Part shown: positions 22,496 through 31,321 of the stretch, piece by piece | How positions within the stretch are numbered: position 1 is the stretch's first letter | Layout: each line of letters begins with the position of its first letter | Source: Rufibacter immobilis | Lineage (GTDB): Bacteria; Bacteroidota; Bacteroidia; Cytophagales; Hymenobacteraceae | NCBI RefSeq assembly: GCF_003721565.1 | Contig: NZ_RJJE01000017.1 | Location: forward strand, 1,476,636-1,540,635 | Direction: 5' to 3' | Length of the DNA stretch: 64,000 nt | Translations under genes and position numbers: made by a program | Notes under the pieces: model-generated | Databases searched by the model: none | What the model saw: the letters and a program-made list of their open reading frames with translations, nothing else | What the model was told of the DNA's origin: nothing

Positions 22496-24679
22496 TTACT
22501 TTTCCTCTTTCACTTTAATGTCGGTACCCAGGCGTTGCAGGTAGGCAATGAGGGCGACAATCTCTTTCTCCGGTTTCACCTCAATGCCTTCTTTGGCCAG
22601 CTCAGCGGAGATTTGGGCCGCCTGCTTTTTCAGGTCTTCGTTGGCCAATTTGGCGTAACCAGCCGGGTAAGGAGTACCCATTTTCTGCATGGCCTCAATT
22701 TTGGCCTCAGTGGAAGAAATATCCAGATCCTCTTCAAAGAGCCATGGGTACGCTGGCATGATAGAGCCTGGTGACATGCTGGTTGGGTCTAACATGTGGT
22801 GGTAGTGCCAGCTATGCGGGTACTTACCTCCTACGCGGTGCAAATCTGGCCCGGTACGCTTAGAACCCCACAGGAACGGACGGTCATACACGAACTCACC
22901 GGCTTTGGAGTACTCGCCGTAACGCTCGGTCTCTGAGCGGAACGGACGCACCATCTGGGTGTGGCAGTTCACGCAACCCTCTTTGATATAGACATCGCGG
23001 CCCTGTAATTCAAGGGAGGTGTAAGGCTTCACGGCGGCAATGGTAGGTACGTTAGAATCTACCAGGAACGTAGGGATCATCTCCACCAGACCACCAATCA
23101 GGATGGCGACGGTAGCCCATACCGCCATTTGGATAGGGCGGCGCTCAATCCAACGGTGCCAGTGGCCGCCGCTGTGCTCAATACCTTTGAAAACAGGCAG
23201 CATAGGGGCCGCATGGGCTTCCTCGTTGGCCAGCAGTTTACCGCTTTTCACGGTTTTCACTACGTTGTAGATCATCAGGAACACCCCGGCCAGGTACAAC
23301 ACCCCGCCAATGCCGCGCAGGTAGTACATAGGCACCAGTTGCAGCACGGTCTCCAGGAAGTTAGAGTACTGCAACAGACCTTCCTGGTTGAACTGTTTCC
23401 ACATGAGGCCTTGGGTAAAGCCCGCCCAGTACATAGGAATGGCGTAGAACAGGATACCCAGCGTGCCTAACCAGAAGTGCCAGTTGGCTAGTTTATTGGA
23501 GTACAGTTTGGTTTGGAAGATGCGGGGCAGCAACCAGTACAGAATACCGAAGGTCAGGAAACCGTTCCAGCCCAGGGCACCCACGTGCACGTGTGCTACT
23601 ATCCAGTCAGTGAAGTGGGCAATGGCGTTCACGTTTTTCAAGGACAGCATAGGGCCTTCAAACGTAGCCATACCGTAGGCCGTGATGGCCACCACCATGA
23701 ACTTGAGCACCGGCTCTTCCTTCACTTTATCCCAGGCACCGCGCAGGGTTAACAGACCGTTGATCATACCGCCCCAGCTGGGCGCAATCAGCATCACAGA
23801 GAATACCACCCCCAGTGACTGTGCCCAATCTGGCAACGCAGTGTACAACAAGTGGTGCGGACCAGCCCAGATGTAAATGAAAATCAGGGACCAGAAGTGG
23901 ATGATGGATAATCTATAGGAGTAAACCGGGCGGTTGGCTGCTTTGGGCAGGAAGTAGTACATCATGCCCAGGTAAGGCGTAGTTAAAAAGAACGCGACCG
24001 CGTTGTGGCCATACCACCACTGTACCAGCGCATCCTGCACCCCGGCGTAGCCAGAGTAGCTTTTCATGAAGCTTACCGGAATCTCATAGGAGTTCACAAT
24101 GTGCAGCACCGCCACGGTCAAGAAAGTGGCAATGTAGAACCAGATCCCCACGTACAGGTGACGCTCACGTCTCTTGAAGATGGTCCCGAACATGTTCCAG
24201 CCGAAGATCACCCACACCAGCGTAATGGCAATGTCAATAGGCCACTCCAGCTCGGCGTACTCCTTACTGGTGGTATAACCCAAAGGTAAGGTTATCACCG
24301 CCGACACGATGATTAACTGCCAGGCCCAGAAGTGCAGGTTACTCAAAAAGTCTGAGTACATTCTGGTTTTGCAGAGGCGCTGCAAACTGTAGTACACGCC
24401 CATGAAAATACCGTTGCCCACAAACGCGAAAATAACGGCGTTGGTGTGCAGCGGCCGCACCCGCCCGAAGGTGGTGTAGGGGGTACCCATGTTGAGCTCA
24501 GGACGGGCCAGCTGGAAGGCGATGATGACGCCAATAAGCATGCCCGCCACGCCCCAGAACAGGGTAGCGTACCCGAAGTTTCTCACGATCTTGTTATCGT
24601 AGAAGAAGGTGTCCAGCCAATTGTCGTCTCGGGTGGGGACGACGGGCTGCGGTGCTTGAGTAAGTGTCTGCGTTGACAT
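22496..24679 (-). CDS. ccoNO: cbb3 oxidase fused catalytic and monohaem subunits CcoN-CcoO
   Basis: 727 residues. The CcoN part (about 1-480) has 12 or more helices and the haem/CuB ligands: LHTNAVIFAF, WYGHNAVAFFLT, WAGPHHLLYT and VAHVHVGALGWNG. The CcoO part (about 525-727) starts after a membrane helix and has the c-haem site EGCVNCHTQMVRPFRSE and the axial Met region SPGSIMPAYPW. It reduces O2 with high affinity and pumps protons. The fusion is common in Bacteroidota. Its promoter carries the best pair of tandem operators in the window. Confidence 0.97.
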   Translation of the reverse strand: MSTQTLTQAPQPVVPTRDDNWLDTFFYDNKIVRNFGYATLFWGVAGMLIGVIIAFQLARPELNMGTPYTTFGRVRPLHTNAVIFAFVGNGIFMGVYYSLQRLCKTRMYSDFLSNLHFWAWQLIIVSAVITLPLGYTTSKEYAELEWPIDIAITLVWVIFGWNMFGTIFKRRERHLYVGIWFYIATFLTVAVLHIVNSYEIPVSFMKSYSGYAGVQDALVQWWYGHNAVAFFLTTPYLGMMYYFLPKAANRPVYSYRLSIIHFWSLIFIYIWAGPHHLLYTALPDWAQSLGVVFSVMLIAPSWGGMINGLLTLRGAWDKVKEEPVLKFMVVAITAYGMATFEGPMLSLKNVNAIAHFTDWIVAHVHVGALGWNGFLTFGILYWLLPRIFQTKLYSNKLANWHFWLGTLGILFYAIPMYWAGFTQGLMWKQFNQEGLLQYSNFLETVLQLVPMYYLRGIGGVLYLAGVFLMIYNVVKTVKSGKLLANEEAHAAPMLPVFKGIEHSGGHWHRWIERRPIQMAVWATVAILIGGLVEMIPTFLVDSNVPTIAAVKPYTSLELQGRDVYIKEGCVNCHTQMVRPFRSETERYGEYSKAGEFVYDRPFLWGSKRTGPDLHRVGGKYPHSWHYHHMLDPTSMSPGSIMPAYPWLFEEDLDISSTEAKIEAMQKMGTPYPAGYAKLANEDLKKQAAQISAELAKEGIEVKPEKEIVALIAYLQRLGTDIKVKEEK

Positions 24680-24703
24680 GAGCGTGCATTGTTTTTACAG
24701 TTT

Positions 24704-24711
24704 CAAAATTC
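24704..24711 (-). promoter_or_regulatory. -7 box of ccoNO
   Basis: GAATTTTG, 33 bp from the proximal and 55 bp from the distal operator; start predicted near 24697, about 18 bases before the ATG. Confidence 0.6.
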
Positions 24712-24733
24712 CGCAGAATCGGGAAGGGAAAAG

Positions 24734-24769
24734 ATGACGCTGGTCAGTTTAGGGGGTGATTGTTGTCAG
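24734..24769. promoter_or_regulatory. Tandem oxygen-regulon operators at ccoNO
   Basis: ATGAC-GCTG-GTCAG (24734-24747) and GTGAT-TGTT-GTCAG (24756-24769), 22 bp centre to centre. Both copies are well conserved here. Confidence 0.8.
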
Positions 24770-24813
24770 GGCGGGTGCCGGCGGAGTACAATTTTACCAT
24801 TTGCGCAAGTGCC

Positions 24814-24853
24814 TGTTTTAAGCTAATTTTCAGAAAAAGAGCCCCTAAACGCA
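24814..24853. repeat. Palindromic repeat, asymmetric copy
   Basis: Conserved arm GAAAAAGAGCCCCTAAACGC, diverged left arm TGTTTTAAGCTAATTTTC. Divergent intergenic region, 11 bases before the next start. Confidence 0.8.
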
Positions 24854-24863
24854 CTACCGCCCC

Positions 24864-25286
24864 ATGTGGACCTGCCCCACCTGCACCCAGTCTTTCTTAC
24901 GAACGAACCAGAGCCACTCCTGTCTGGAGAAAACCGAGGCCGATTTCCTGCGCGGAAAATCTGCCGTGACCGTAGACCTGTACCACCATTTTCTGGCGCA
25001 GTACCGCACCATAGGTGATTTTAAGATTCACCCAGCCAAAACCATGATCTCGCTGGCCAAGAACACGCGCTTCTGCTCTATCTTCCAGTTCGGGCGAAAC
25101 TTCCTGGACGTATACCTTCCCCTGGACCGGGTGTATGACAACACGCTCTGCTTCCATAAAATAGGCCAACTAGACAAGCAGATCAACCACTTCCTGCGCT
25201 TCTATGATGTAGAAGACATTAATGAGGAAGTGCTCCATTATATGCGGCTGGCGTATGCCTTGGATGCGGAGAGGGGAAGGAAGTAG
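24864..25286 (+). CDS. DUF5655-like protein with N-terminal zinc-finger-like motif
   Basis: 140 residues. The N-terminus MWTCPTCTQSFLRTNQSHSC has a C-x2-C ... H-x-C pattern. The rest (DLYHHFLAQYRTIGDFKIHPAKTMISLAKNTRFCSI, then PLDRVYDNTLCFHKIGQLDKQINHFLRF) fits the DUF5655 pattern, a small alpha/beta domain of unknown function. The family name is from memory and tentative. Divergent from ccoNO, but no -7 box lies at the regulon distance, so it is probably not in the oxygen regulon. Confidence 0.8.
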   Translation: MWTCPTCTQSFLRTNQSHSCLEKTEADFLRGKSAVTVDLYHHFLAQYRTIGDFKIHPAKTMISLAKNTRFCSIFQFGRNFLDVYLPLDRVYDNTLCFHKIGQLDKQINHFLRFYDVEDINEEVLHYMRLAYALDAERGRK

Positions 25287-25676
25287 AGAGTATATCTAAA
25301 TAATTTTATAAAATTCAGTAACCTTTGGTAAGAAACCTAAACAGGAAGTGCTTGGAAAAACAGTTTATTAATTCACTTTCAGAACTTCCGATGCAAGTAG
25401 AAAATGTGTCTTTTGCTTCGGCTTTCTAAAAATATCATGACAAGAGAACTAATATTAAATTCAAAACGACAATCATCGAACTTGATCTAGAATCATTGGA
25501 TCAACCATTTCAAAAGACTCTGTGAAATGACAACTACTAATTGATTTCCAAAAATAAATATCAATTATTTATAAAGTTCAAAGGTCTATGCAAGGTTAAC
25601 ACTTACCCAAAGATCTTGAAAAAGGAATTCCATTTAAATTTTCCTGCTATCTAGTCTAGAGAAATTCTTTTAAGAT
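25287..25676. other. 390-bp AT-rich gap
   Basis: No frame, hairpin or repeat copy that I can support. Much lower GC than its surroundings. Confidence 0.5.
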
Positions 25677-26336
25677 TTGAAACATTCATCCCGTCCCCTC
25701 CTCAACTCCAAAACCGTTTTCTCGCTCACTCTACTTGTACTAGGTCTCACAGTACTAGGCGTATATCTCTTCGGCCTTGGCCAGCATCATACGTTTTTCC
25801 AGAACTCATTGCTCTCCACTACCCTGCTGTCGGTGGCATTTTTCGGGTTTGTGAGCATTGGGCTATACCGTGGCGTGAAGCTCAGAGACACGCTAGGCAA
25901 CATCACCGACAAAAATTCGTTCAGGCGCAACGGACAGAAAGGTGACCGAACCGGCCTCTTCAACATGGGAGATTTCTTCTCCGGTTTTACGGGCAAAGGG
26001 TCCTCCGGCTCCTCAGACAGCGGCTTTGACTTGGGCGACTTGAGCGGTGATGACGGGTGCTCAGCCGTTATTTTGGGGATTCTAGTCTGGGTGGCAGCCG
26101 CAGTGGCCATTAGTATTTTGCTTATCCTGTTCGGAGAAATGCTGCTGGTGGCGTTGTTCTCTTTTATAGCCATGCGGTACTGGATTTTCTACAGATCATT
26201 GCGGTTAGTGTTCCGGCACAGCCACCAGACCAGAGGTCGCCTGTGGTCCAGTCTGCGTTACGGATTGGTGTACACCTTGCTCTACAACAGTTGGATCTAC
26301 GGTATCTTCCTGCTCATAGAATATTGGCGGCGGTAA
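25677..26336 (+). CDS. Hypothetical membrane protein with glycine/serine-rich loop
   Basis: 219 residues; family not recognised. Two N-terminal membrane helices (about 14-32 and 42-62), a hydrophilic loop containing FSGFTGKGSSGSSDSGFDLGDLSGDDGCS (described by its Gly/Ser/Asp content), then two or three further helices. The start is a TTG at 25677: a stop lies two codons upstream and no ATG precedes the first helix. The Gly/Ser-rich loop before a helix recalls TPM-type membrane proteins, but no such domain is present. Confidence 0.65.
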   Translation: MKHSSRPLLNSKTVFSLTLLVLGLTVLGVYLFGLGQHHTFFQNSLLSTTLLSVAFFGFVSIGLYRGVKLRDTLGNITDKNSFRRNGQKGDRTGLFNMGDFFSGFTGKGSSGSSDSGFDLGDLSGDDGCSAVILGILVWVAAAVAISILLILFGEMLLVALFSFIAMRYWIFYRSLRLVFRHSHQTRGRLWSSLRYGLVYTLLYNSWIYGIFLLIEYWRR

Positions 26337-26340
26337 CTAA

Positions 26341-26391
26341 GTTTAGGGGCTGTAGACCAGAGGGAATGTCCTCATGTAGCAGCTCTTCCTC
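26341..26391. repeat. Palindromic repeat remnant
   Basis: GTTTAGGGGCTGT at 26341-26353 and a decayed right side AGCTCTTCCTCTTAAAC ending near 26396; most of the core is replaced. Confidence 0.4.
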
Positions 26392-26603
26392 TTAAACTCT
26401 TTAAGGTCCCAATCAAATGAGAAATAGCAGGAAGTGGGAGCAACCTTTCTCTCCTTTTCCAGCATTTCACCCAGTTTCTGGTCTTACTCTTTAGCTCCAC
26501 CCCCTCTACTTAACAACTTGATAATCAATAGTCATTCTTTGCTTTTTTATTATATATTTACATAAGAATATATTTATTTAATACTATTAAATTTAAACTA
26601 AAT

Positions 26604-27911
26604 ATGAAAAAACTATACTTTTTAGTGCTATTGGTTATTACGCAACGTGCAATTGCCCAGAATCCAGGCACCACCCGCCAAGGTAAAACCCAAGAAATTA
26701 CTGTGGTGGCAGTAGGTGATAGTACTACCAAATCGATCACACTGGAGGAGGAGATTAAAAAATCTGTAGTCCCGGGCAAAAGTTACCTACTCAAGGTAAC
26801 ACAAGTTAATTCGGCCCATACCTCCCTGAAAGTAACGGCCAAATCAAAAGAGATTTATACTCCTTTGCCGGAGGTCCTGAAAACAGTATTACCAGGAATT
26901 TCAGGAAGTATTTCAGGAGTTAAGTTTGTTGATACTACTAACGTTTCAGATGAACAAGTCTTTTTTGACATTAACAATCAAAAATTAGAGAAACTGAATC
27001 TGATAAAGAAAGAAGCAGAAAAATTGCATACACTCACCCTCTTTTCACCTGCCCCTGACAAGGCAAAAAGTGCATACACCGAAATAGCCAAGAAGTATAA
27101 CCTTTTCAATGAAGATAGTTTGGCTGTCGCGGTTACCGCAGATATACACTTTCTGCTTGCTTTGAAAGAAATGGCTGATAAATTTTACGGGGAAGAACCC
27201 TCTTTGGAAGCTCAAACGGTTTCTATCTATTCCCAAATTACCGCCATCGGCAACGAGCTTAAAAAGAACGACTATCAGATGTTCTTTGACTACATCAGAA
27301 GATCCAGAACAGCGAAAGACTTTGTTACCTCTAAGAATTTTACTGCCAGCAAAGATCTGGTAGAGCTGGATATTGTTTTGGTAGACACATTCACCAAAGA
27401 CACCCTTGCCAAAGAAACCCGCACCCTTTATACCAAAAGCAAGGGCGTGTTTGACAAGAGATCATACGGACTCAGTTTTTCAACCGGGTTTGTTTATTCA
27501 GAAATGTTATCAGATCAGCCGTATTTTTTGAGGGCTCGGCCAGATGAAAATATGGCAGTATTACCAGATAAGCAAGTTATAGGAGATATCTCCATTGGGG
27601 GCCTCGCACATTTATACTACAAGGTATCTCCCTTCACCAGAATAGGTCCCTCGGTTGGGCTCTCGGTTTCTCCCTTTGACGGTAAAAGCCGCTACCTGAT
27701 GGGTGGCTCTTTATTACTTGGCCGGGAAAAGATGCTAGGTGTTGCCGTGGGAAGAGCTTGGGCAAAAGTGAAAGAACTTTCTGCTGCTGTGCGTACAGAT
27801 TCCCAAGGCCGGTACTTGCCCAAAGGAACCACTACTATCCCCACAGTGGACAGAATTGACAACAAATGGTTTGTTGCGTTGACCTACAATCTTTTTTCCA
27901 CCAGAAAGTGA
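26604..27911 (+). CDS. Secreted hypothetical protein, 435 residues
   Basis: Signal peptide 1-18 (MKKLYFLVLLVITQRAIAQ). The middle is Lys/Glu/Ser-rich and mostly helical; the last 150 residues alternate in a way that fits membrane-facing strands (SYGLSFSTGFVYSE, YYKVSPFTRIGPSVGLSVSPF, MLGVAVGRAWAKV) and end LTYNLFSTRK, like an outer-membrane barrel. No known domain recognised. A very AT-rich leader precedes it. GC is clearly lower than in the respiratory genes, which may mark a more recent gain. Confidence 0.78.
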   Translation: MKKLYFLVLLVITQRAIAQNPGTTRQGKTQEITVVAVGDSTTKSITLEEEIKKSVVPGKSYLLKVTQVNSAHTSLKVTAKSKEIYTPLPEVLKTVLPGISGSISGVKFVDTTNVSDEQVFFDINNQKLEKLNLIKKEAEKLHTLTLFSPAPDKAKSAYTEIAKKYNLFNEDSLAVAVTADIHFLLALKEMADKFYGEEPSLEAQTVSIYSQITAIGNELKKNDYQMFFDYIRRSRTAKDFVTSKNFTASKDLVELDIVLVDTFTKDTLAKETRTLYTKSKGVFDKRSYGLSFSTGFVYSEMLSDQPYFLRARPDENMAVLPDKQVIGDISIGGLAHLYYKVSPFTRIGPSVGLSVSPFDGKSRYLMGGSLLLGREKMLGVAVGRAWAKVKELSAAVRTDSQGRYLPKGTTTIPTVDRIDNKWFVALTYNLFSTRK

Positions 27912-27938
27912 CCAAGACAGCATTATACTCAGGTAACC

Positions 27939-27985
27939 TTTCCTATTTAGAGGCTCATTTTGAAAAAACAGCCTCTAAACGGAAA
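27939..27985. repeat. Palindromic repeat after the 26604 gene
   Basis: Symmetric copy with GAGGC/GCCTC replacing the usual inner pair, compensated in both arms; outer stem TTTCC/GGAAA. Confidence 0.88.
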
Positions 27986-28009
27986 TTTGTAATCCTTCTC
28001 TCATTACCT

Positions 28010-28017
28010 TACTTTTG
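28010..28017 (+). promoter_or_regulatory. Promoter of the tyrS leader
   Basis: TACTTTTG -7 box with TTTG at 27986-27989, 20 bases upstream: a standard Bacteroidota promoter. Start near 28024, 11 bases before the leader ATG. Confidence 0.7.
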
Positions 28018-28034
28018 CACAAAATCAAAAACAG

Positions 28035-28121
28035 ATGACGCTTCACCAGCTTACCTTTTATAAGTACTCTGCTTTTTCTACCTATTGCAAAATAGCCGTA
28101 GCCTGGGAGTATTATGCTTGA
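28035..28121 (+). CDS. tyrS leader peptide, Tyr-rich
   Basis: A 28-residue frame (ATG 28035, TGA 28119-28121) directly after a standard promoter. Five of 28 residues are Tyr (positions 9, 11, 17, 26, 27), including a Tyr-Tyr pair near the end (WEYYA). It is followed 26 bases later by a terminator hairpin and then by the tyrosyl-tRNA synthetase gene, the arrangement of transcription attenuation. The segment CCTGGG at 28102-28107 could pair with CCCAGG in the 5' arm of the terminator as an antiterminator. Ribosome stalling at Tyr codons would decide between the two; the mechanism is inference. Confidence 0.75.
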   Translation: MTLHQLTFYKYSAFSTYCKIAVAWEYYA

Positions 28122-28147
28122 TTTGGAATAAGAACACCTTTTCATAC

Positions 28148-28183
28148 AGAAGCCCAGGTTCCAGGACCTGGGCTTCTTTGTTT
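28148..28183 (+). terminator. Attenuator hairpin upstream of tyrS
   Basis: Perfect 12-bp stem AGAAGCCCAGGT / ACCTGGGCTTCT (28148-28159, 28166-28177), 6-base loop, then TTGTTT. It lies between promoter and tyrS on the coding strand, where a plain terminator would make no sense. Confidence 0.8.
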
Positions 28184-28237
28184 ATACCCCATCTGGTCCT
28201 GTGCTTCCCCGTCTTTCACCATTTAAAAAGTAAGCAC

Positions 28238-29464
28238 ATGCACACAGAAGATTCAATTGCGCTTCTAAGAGAAAACGTAGAGATTTTCCTGCCCTACCAG
28301 GCGTTGGAAGAGAAACTGGCCTTGGTCAGACAAGAGAACAGGCCGCTCAGAATCAAACTGGGTTTTGACCCCACGGCCCCAGACCTGCACCTGGGCCACG
28401 CGGTGGTTTTGAAGAAACTAAAGCAGTTTCAGGAGTTAGGGCACACCGTTGTCATCATCATCGGGGATTTTACGGCCCGCATTGGCGATCCTACGGGTAA
28501 GAACAAATCACGCCCGCCCCTGAGTGCCCCTCAGGTCCTGGAAAATGCCCAGACCTACGTGAAACAGCTTTCCAAGATCCTGGACGTGGAGAAATGCCAA
28601 ATCAGGTACAACTCTGAATGGCTGGGAGCCATGGACATGACCGAAACCATCAGGCTTCTGTCACAGGTCACCTTGGCCCAGATCCTGCAGCGCACAGATT
28701 TTAGTAACCGCTTCCAGAACAACATGCCCATATCCATGCACGAGCTGGTGTACCCGCTGCTGCAAGGTTTTGACTCCCTCCAGATTCATGCTGATCTAGA
28801 AATGGGCGGCACCGATCAGTTGTTCAACTGTTCCATGGGAAGGCAGTTGCAAGAAAGCCAGGGCGCGCCGGGGCAGGCGGTACTGTGTATGCCCCTGCTC
28901 AAAGGCATTGACGGTTCGGCTAAGATGAGCAAGTCTGAAGGAAATATTATAGGACTCACAGATGCCCCACAGGAGATGTTCGGGAAAATCATGTCCATCC
29001 CAGATGCGCTCCTGCCCGAGTACCTGCACCTGGTCACCGATTTCACGCCATCGGAAAAGCAGGCGTTACTGGCCAAACTGGAACAAGGCGAAAACCCGAT
29101 GAACCTCAAGAAACGCATTGGCACCAATATAGTGACACAGTACCACTCGGCAGAAGCCGCGGCGGGCGCGCAGGAGTTCTTCCAGAAGCAGGTTCAAAGC
29201 AAAGGCTTTACTGAGAAGGAGTTCACTACTGTGGGGTTGGCGTCCCTGCCGCTGGATACTGCGCAGCCGCTCCGTTTGCTGGATCTTTGCAAAGCCCTTA
29301 AACCCCAGGAAAGCAATTCAAACCTGAAAAGACTGATTGAGGCAGGCAGCGTTTTGGTGAACGGAGACAAAATCCTTAATGCCCAAAGTCTAGTGCAAGT
29401 GGAGAATACTACCCTTAAAATCAGAATTGGCAAGCGAGGCTTCTTTGAAGTGGTACCGCAGTGA
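28238..29464 (+). CDS. tyrS: Tyrosyl-tRNA synthetase
   Basis: Charges tRNA-Tyr. 408 residues from the ATG at 28238; the open frame runs back to 28085 but that part is the attenuator leader. HIGH-type motif DPTAPDLHLGHAVVL, tyrosine pocket MHELVYPLLQGFDSL and GGTDQLFN, KMSKS loop SAKMSKSEGN, C-terminal S4 RNA-binding domain (LKRLIEAGSVLVNG). Probably regulated by tyrosine or charged tRNA-Tyr through the leader peptide and hairpin. Convergent with the antiporter gene. Confidence 0.96.
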   Translation: MHTEDSIALLRENVEIFLPYQALEEKLALVRQENRPLRIKLGFDPTAPDLHLGHAVVLKKLKQFQELGHTVVIIIGDFTARIGDPTGKNKSRPPLSAPQVLENAQTYVKQLSKILDVEKCQIRYNSEWLGAMDMTETIRLLSQVTLAQILQRTDFSNRFQNNMPISMHELVYPLLQGFDSLQIHADLEMGGTDQLFNCSMGRQLQESQGAPGQAVLCMPLLKGIDGSAKMSKSEGNIIGLTDAPQEMFGKIMSIPDALLPEYLHLVTDFTPSEKQALLAKLEQGENPMNLKKRIGTNIVTQYHSAEAAAGAQEFFQKQVQSKGFTEKEFTTVGLASLPLDTAQPLRLLDLCKALKPQESNSNLKRLIEAGSVLVNGDKILNAQSLVQVENTTLKIRIGKRGFFEVVPQ

Positions 29465-29477
29465 TCTTTCTTTCTGC

Positions 29478-29525
29478 AACTGCGTTTAGGGGCCGTTTTC
29501 CGAAAAACAGCCCCTAAACGCAGTT
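29478..29525. repeat. Palindromic repeat between tyrS and antiporter
   Basis: Symmetric copy with outer stem AACTGCG/CGCAGTT between convergent genes; likely two-way terminator. Confidence 0.92.
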
Positions 29526-29532
29526 CTGTTTC

Positions 29533-30990
29533 TTACTGAAGCGTTTCGCGCACGCGCACCAGTTCCTGTTCGTTTTCAACCATGACCATGAGCTTGTCAT
29601 CTGGTTGCAGTATCGTGGAGCCGTTGGGGGTCACGAAGGAGCCGCCCCGGTCAATGAGCACAATGAGGGCGGTTTTGGGCAGCCCCAGCTCCACAATAGG
29701 TTTGCCAATGGCCCGCCAGTTCTGGCCCATCTCCAGCTCCACCAGAGAATTCTTGGAAGCATACCCCCTCTCGGCCCCCAGGGCCAAGGTCTTCAAAGAG
29801 GTATCTTCTTCGCTCAGATGGAGCCAATCGGCGACTACTTTGAGGGTGGTGCCTTGCAGCATCACGGAGGTAAGCACAATAAAGAAAACGATGTTGAAGA
29901 TCATGCCGGCTTTGTCTACCCCAGCCAGCAGCGGGTACATGGCAAACACAATGGGCACTGCCCCGCGCAGCCCCACCCAGGACACGTACAACTTGTCGCG
30001 CACCGAGGTCTTGAAGAACGACATACCCAGAAAAACACTGATGGGCCGCGCCACGAAGATGAGGAACAGCGAAATGAGGAGCCCCGCCCCCAGCACCGGC
30101 ACAATGTGCGACGGAAACACCAGCAGCCCCAGCGTGAGGAACATCACAATCTGCATAAGCCAGGCCAGGCCGTCATAGAACCGCGTAAGGCTGCCCTTGT
30201 GCAGGAAATTACTGTTGCCCAGCAGCACCGCCGAGATATACACCGCCAGAAAACCGTTGCCGTTGATGAGGTTGGTGAACGAGAACGTGAACAGCAGCAT
30301 GGCCAGCGTTAACGCAGGATAAAGCCCCTCCTGCTGCAATTTAATCCTGTTAATGACCCAGCCCATGATGCGGCCCATGGCAAAACCCGCCGCCGCGCCA
30401 ATACTCATTTGCAGAAAGAACATGGGCACCAGTTGCCAGATGCTGGCCCCCTGGTTGGTGAGCAGAAACGTGAAACTGACCGTCAGGAAATACGCCATAG
30501 GGTCGTTACTGCCAGATTCCAGCTCCAGCGTTGGCCCCAGGTTGTTTTTGAGCCCGATTCTACTGGACCGTAGGATGGAGAACACCGCCGCGGCATCAGT
30601 GGAAGACACAATGGCCCCCAGCAGCAGTCCCTCCAGCAGCGTAAAGTCCATGACGTACGTGGCAAAAAGTCCCACCAGCATGGCCGTGATGAAAACGCCT
30701 AAGGTAGACAGCGCGATGCCGCGCCACAGAATGGGTTTGGTGGTTTCCCAGCGCGTGTCAAGACCGCCGGAGAAAAGGATGATGGTGAGGGCAATGGTGC
30801 CCAATGACTGCGCCGACCGGAAGTCATCAAAGTAAATACCGCCAATTCCCTCAGAGCCCGCCAGCATACCCACGCCCAGAAACAGGGCCAGGGCCGGAAT
30901 CCCGAATCGCCCCAGGTTTTTGCTGATCAGGATGCTCAGGAAGAGCAGCAGGGAGGCTCCCAGCAGTAATTCTTCAATGGTAAAGGTCAT
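29533..30990 (-). CDS. Potassium/proton antiporter (CPA1, NhaP2/CvrA-like)
   Basis: 485 residues. About 12-13 membrane helices (1-395) with the CPA ion-site region SSTDAAAVFSILR and ESGSNDPMAYFLT, followed by a cytoplasmic TrkA-C/RCK-C domain (about 400-485, ELEMGQNWRAIGKPIVELGLPKTALIVLIDRGG). This matches NhaP2-type K+/H+ antiporters, which expel K+ in exchange for protons and are gated by the C-terminal domain. Single gene with no operon partners. Confidence 0.92.
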   Translation of the reverse strand: MTFTIEELLLGASLLLFLSILISKNLGRFGIPALALFLGVGMLAGSEGIGGIYFDDFRSAQSLGTIALTIILFSGGLDTRWETTKPILWRGIALSTLGVFITAMLVGLFATYVMDFTLLEGLLLGAIVSSTDAAAVFSILRSSRIGLKNNLGPTLELESGSNDPMAYFLTVSFTFLLTNQGASIWQLVPMFFLQMSIGAAAGFAMGRIMGWVINRIKLQQEGLYPALTLAMLLFTFSFTNLINGNGFLAVYISAVLLGNSNFLHKGSLTRFYDGLAWLMQIVMFLTLGLLVFPSHIVPVLGAGLLISLFLIFVARPISVFLGMSFFKTSVRDKLYVSWVGLRGAVPIVFAMYPLLAGVDKAGMIFNIVFFIVLTSVMLQGTTLKVVADWLHLSEEDTSLKTLALGAERGYASKNSLVELEMGQNWRAIGKPIVELGLPKTALIVLIDRGGSFVTPNGSTILQPDDKLMVMVENEQELVRVRETLQ

Positions 30991-31321
30991 AAGCGGCGGA
31001 GTGCGTGTGCTTCTCTTTACGGCTCATTCGGCGGGCCGTTTGTCTCAGGCACCAGGGTTCTCAGAAAGATTCCCTTCCCATCCTGCACCGCCTTCCTCGC
31101 CTAGAAAAATCTCTTCGGGTCACATTGCCAGAGGTTGCTGAAAGAATGTTTTAGCAACAACTTCTATCCTGCGGCAATTATAGTATTAAAGAAAGTGTTA
31201 ATCGTATTATTCCAAGGAACTGGTTAGAACTTTCTGAACCGTTGCAATAGATATTGGAAGTAGATTCGATCAACTCTTCATTAAATATTTAAATACAAAT
31301 GCAATTAGATAAATTACGCCC
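30991..31321. other. 330-bp divergent intergenic region
   Basis: GC falls sharply from about 31150 onward. It must hold both promoters; I cannot name a -7 box with confidence, and no repeat copy is present. Confidence 0.4.

Noticed and set aside
27866-28063. 65-codon frame over the end of the 26604 gene
   Set aside because: Overlaps a real gene end, a palindromic repeat and the tyrS promoter.
28148-28177. tyrS upstream hairpin as a T-box riboswitch
   Set aside because: No specifier loop or T-box sequence is visible; a Tyr-rich short frame explains the layout better.
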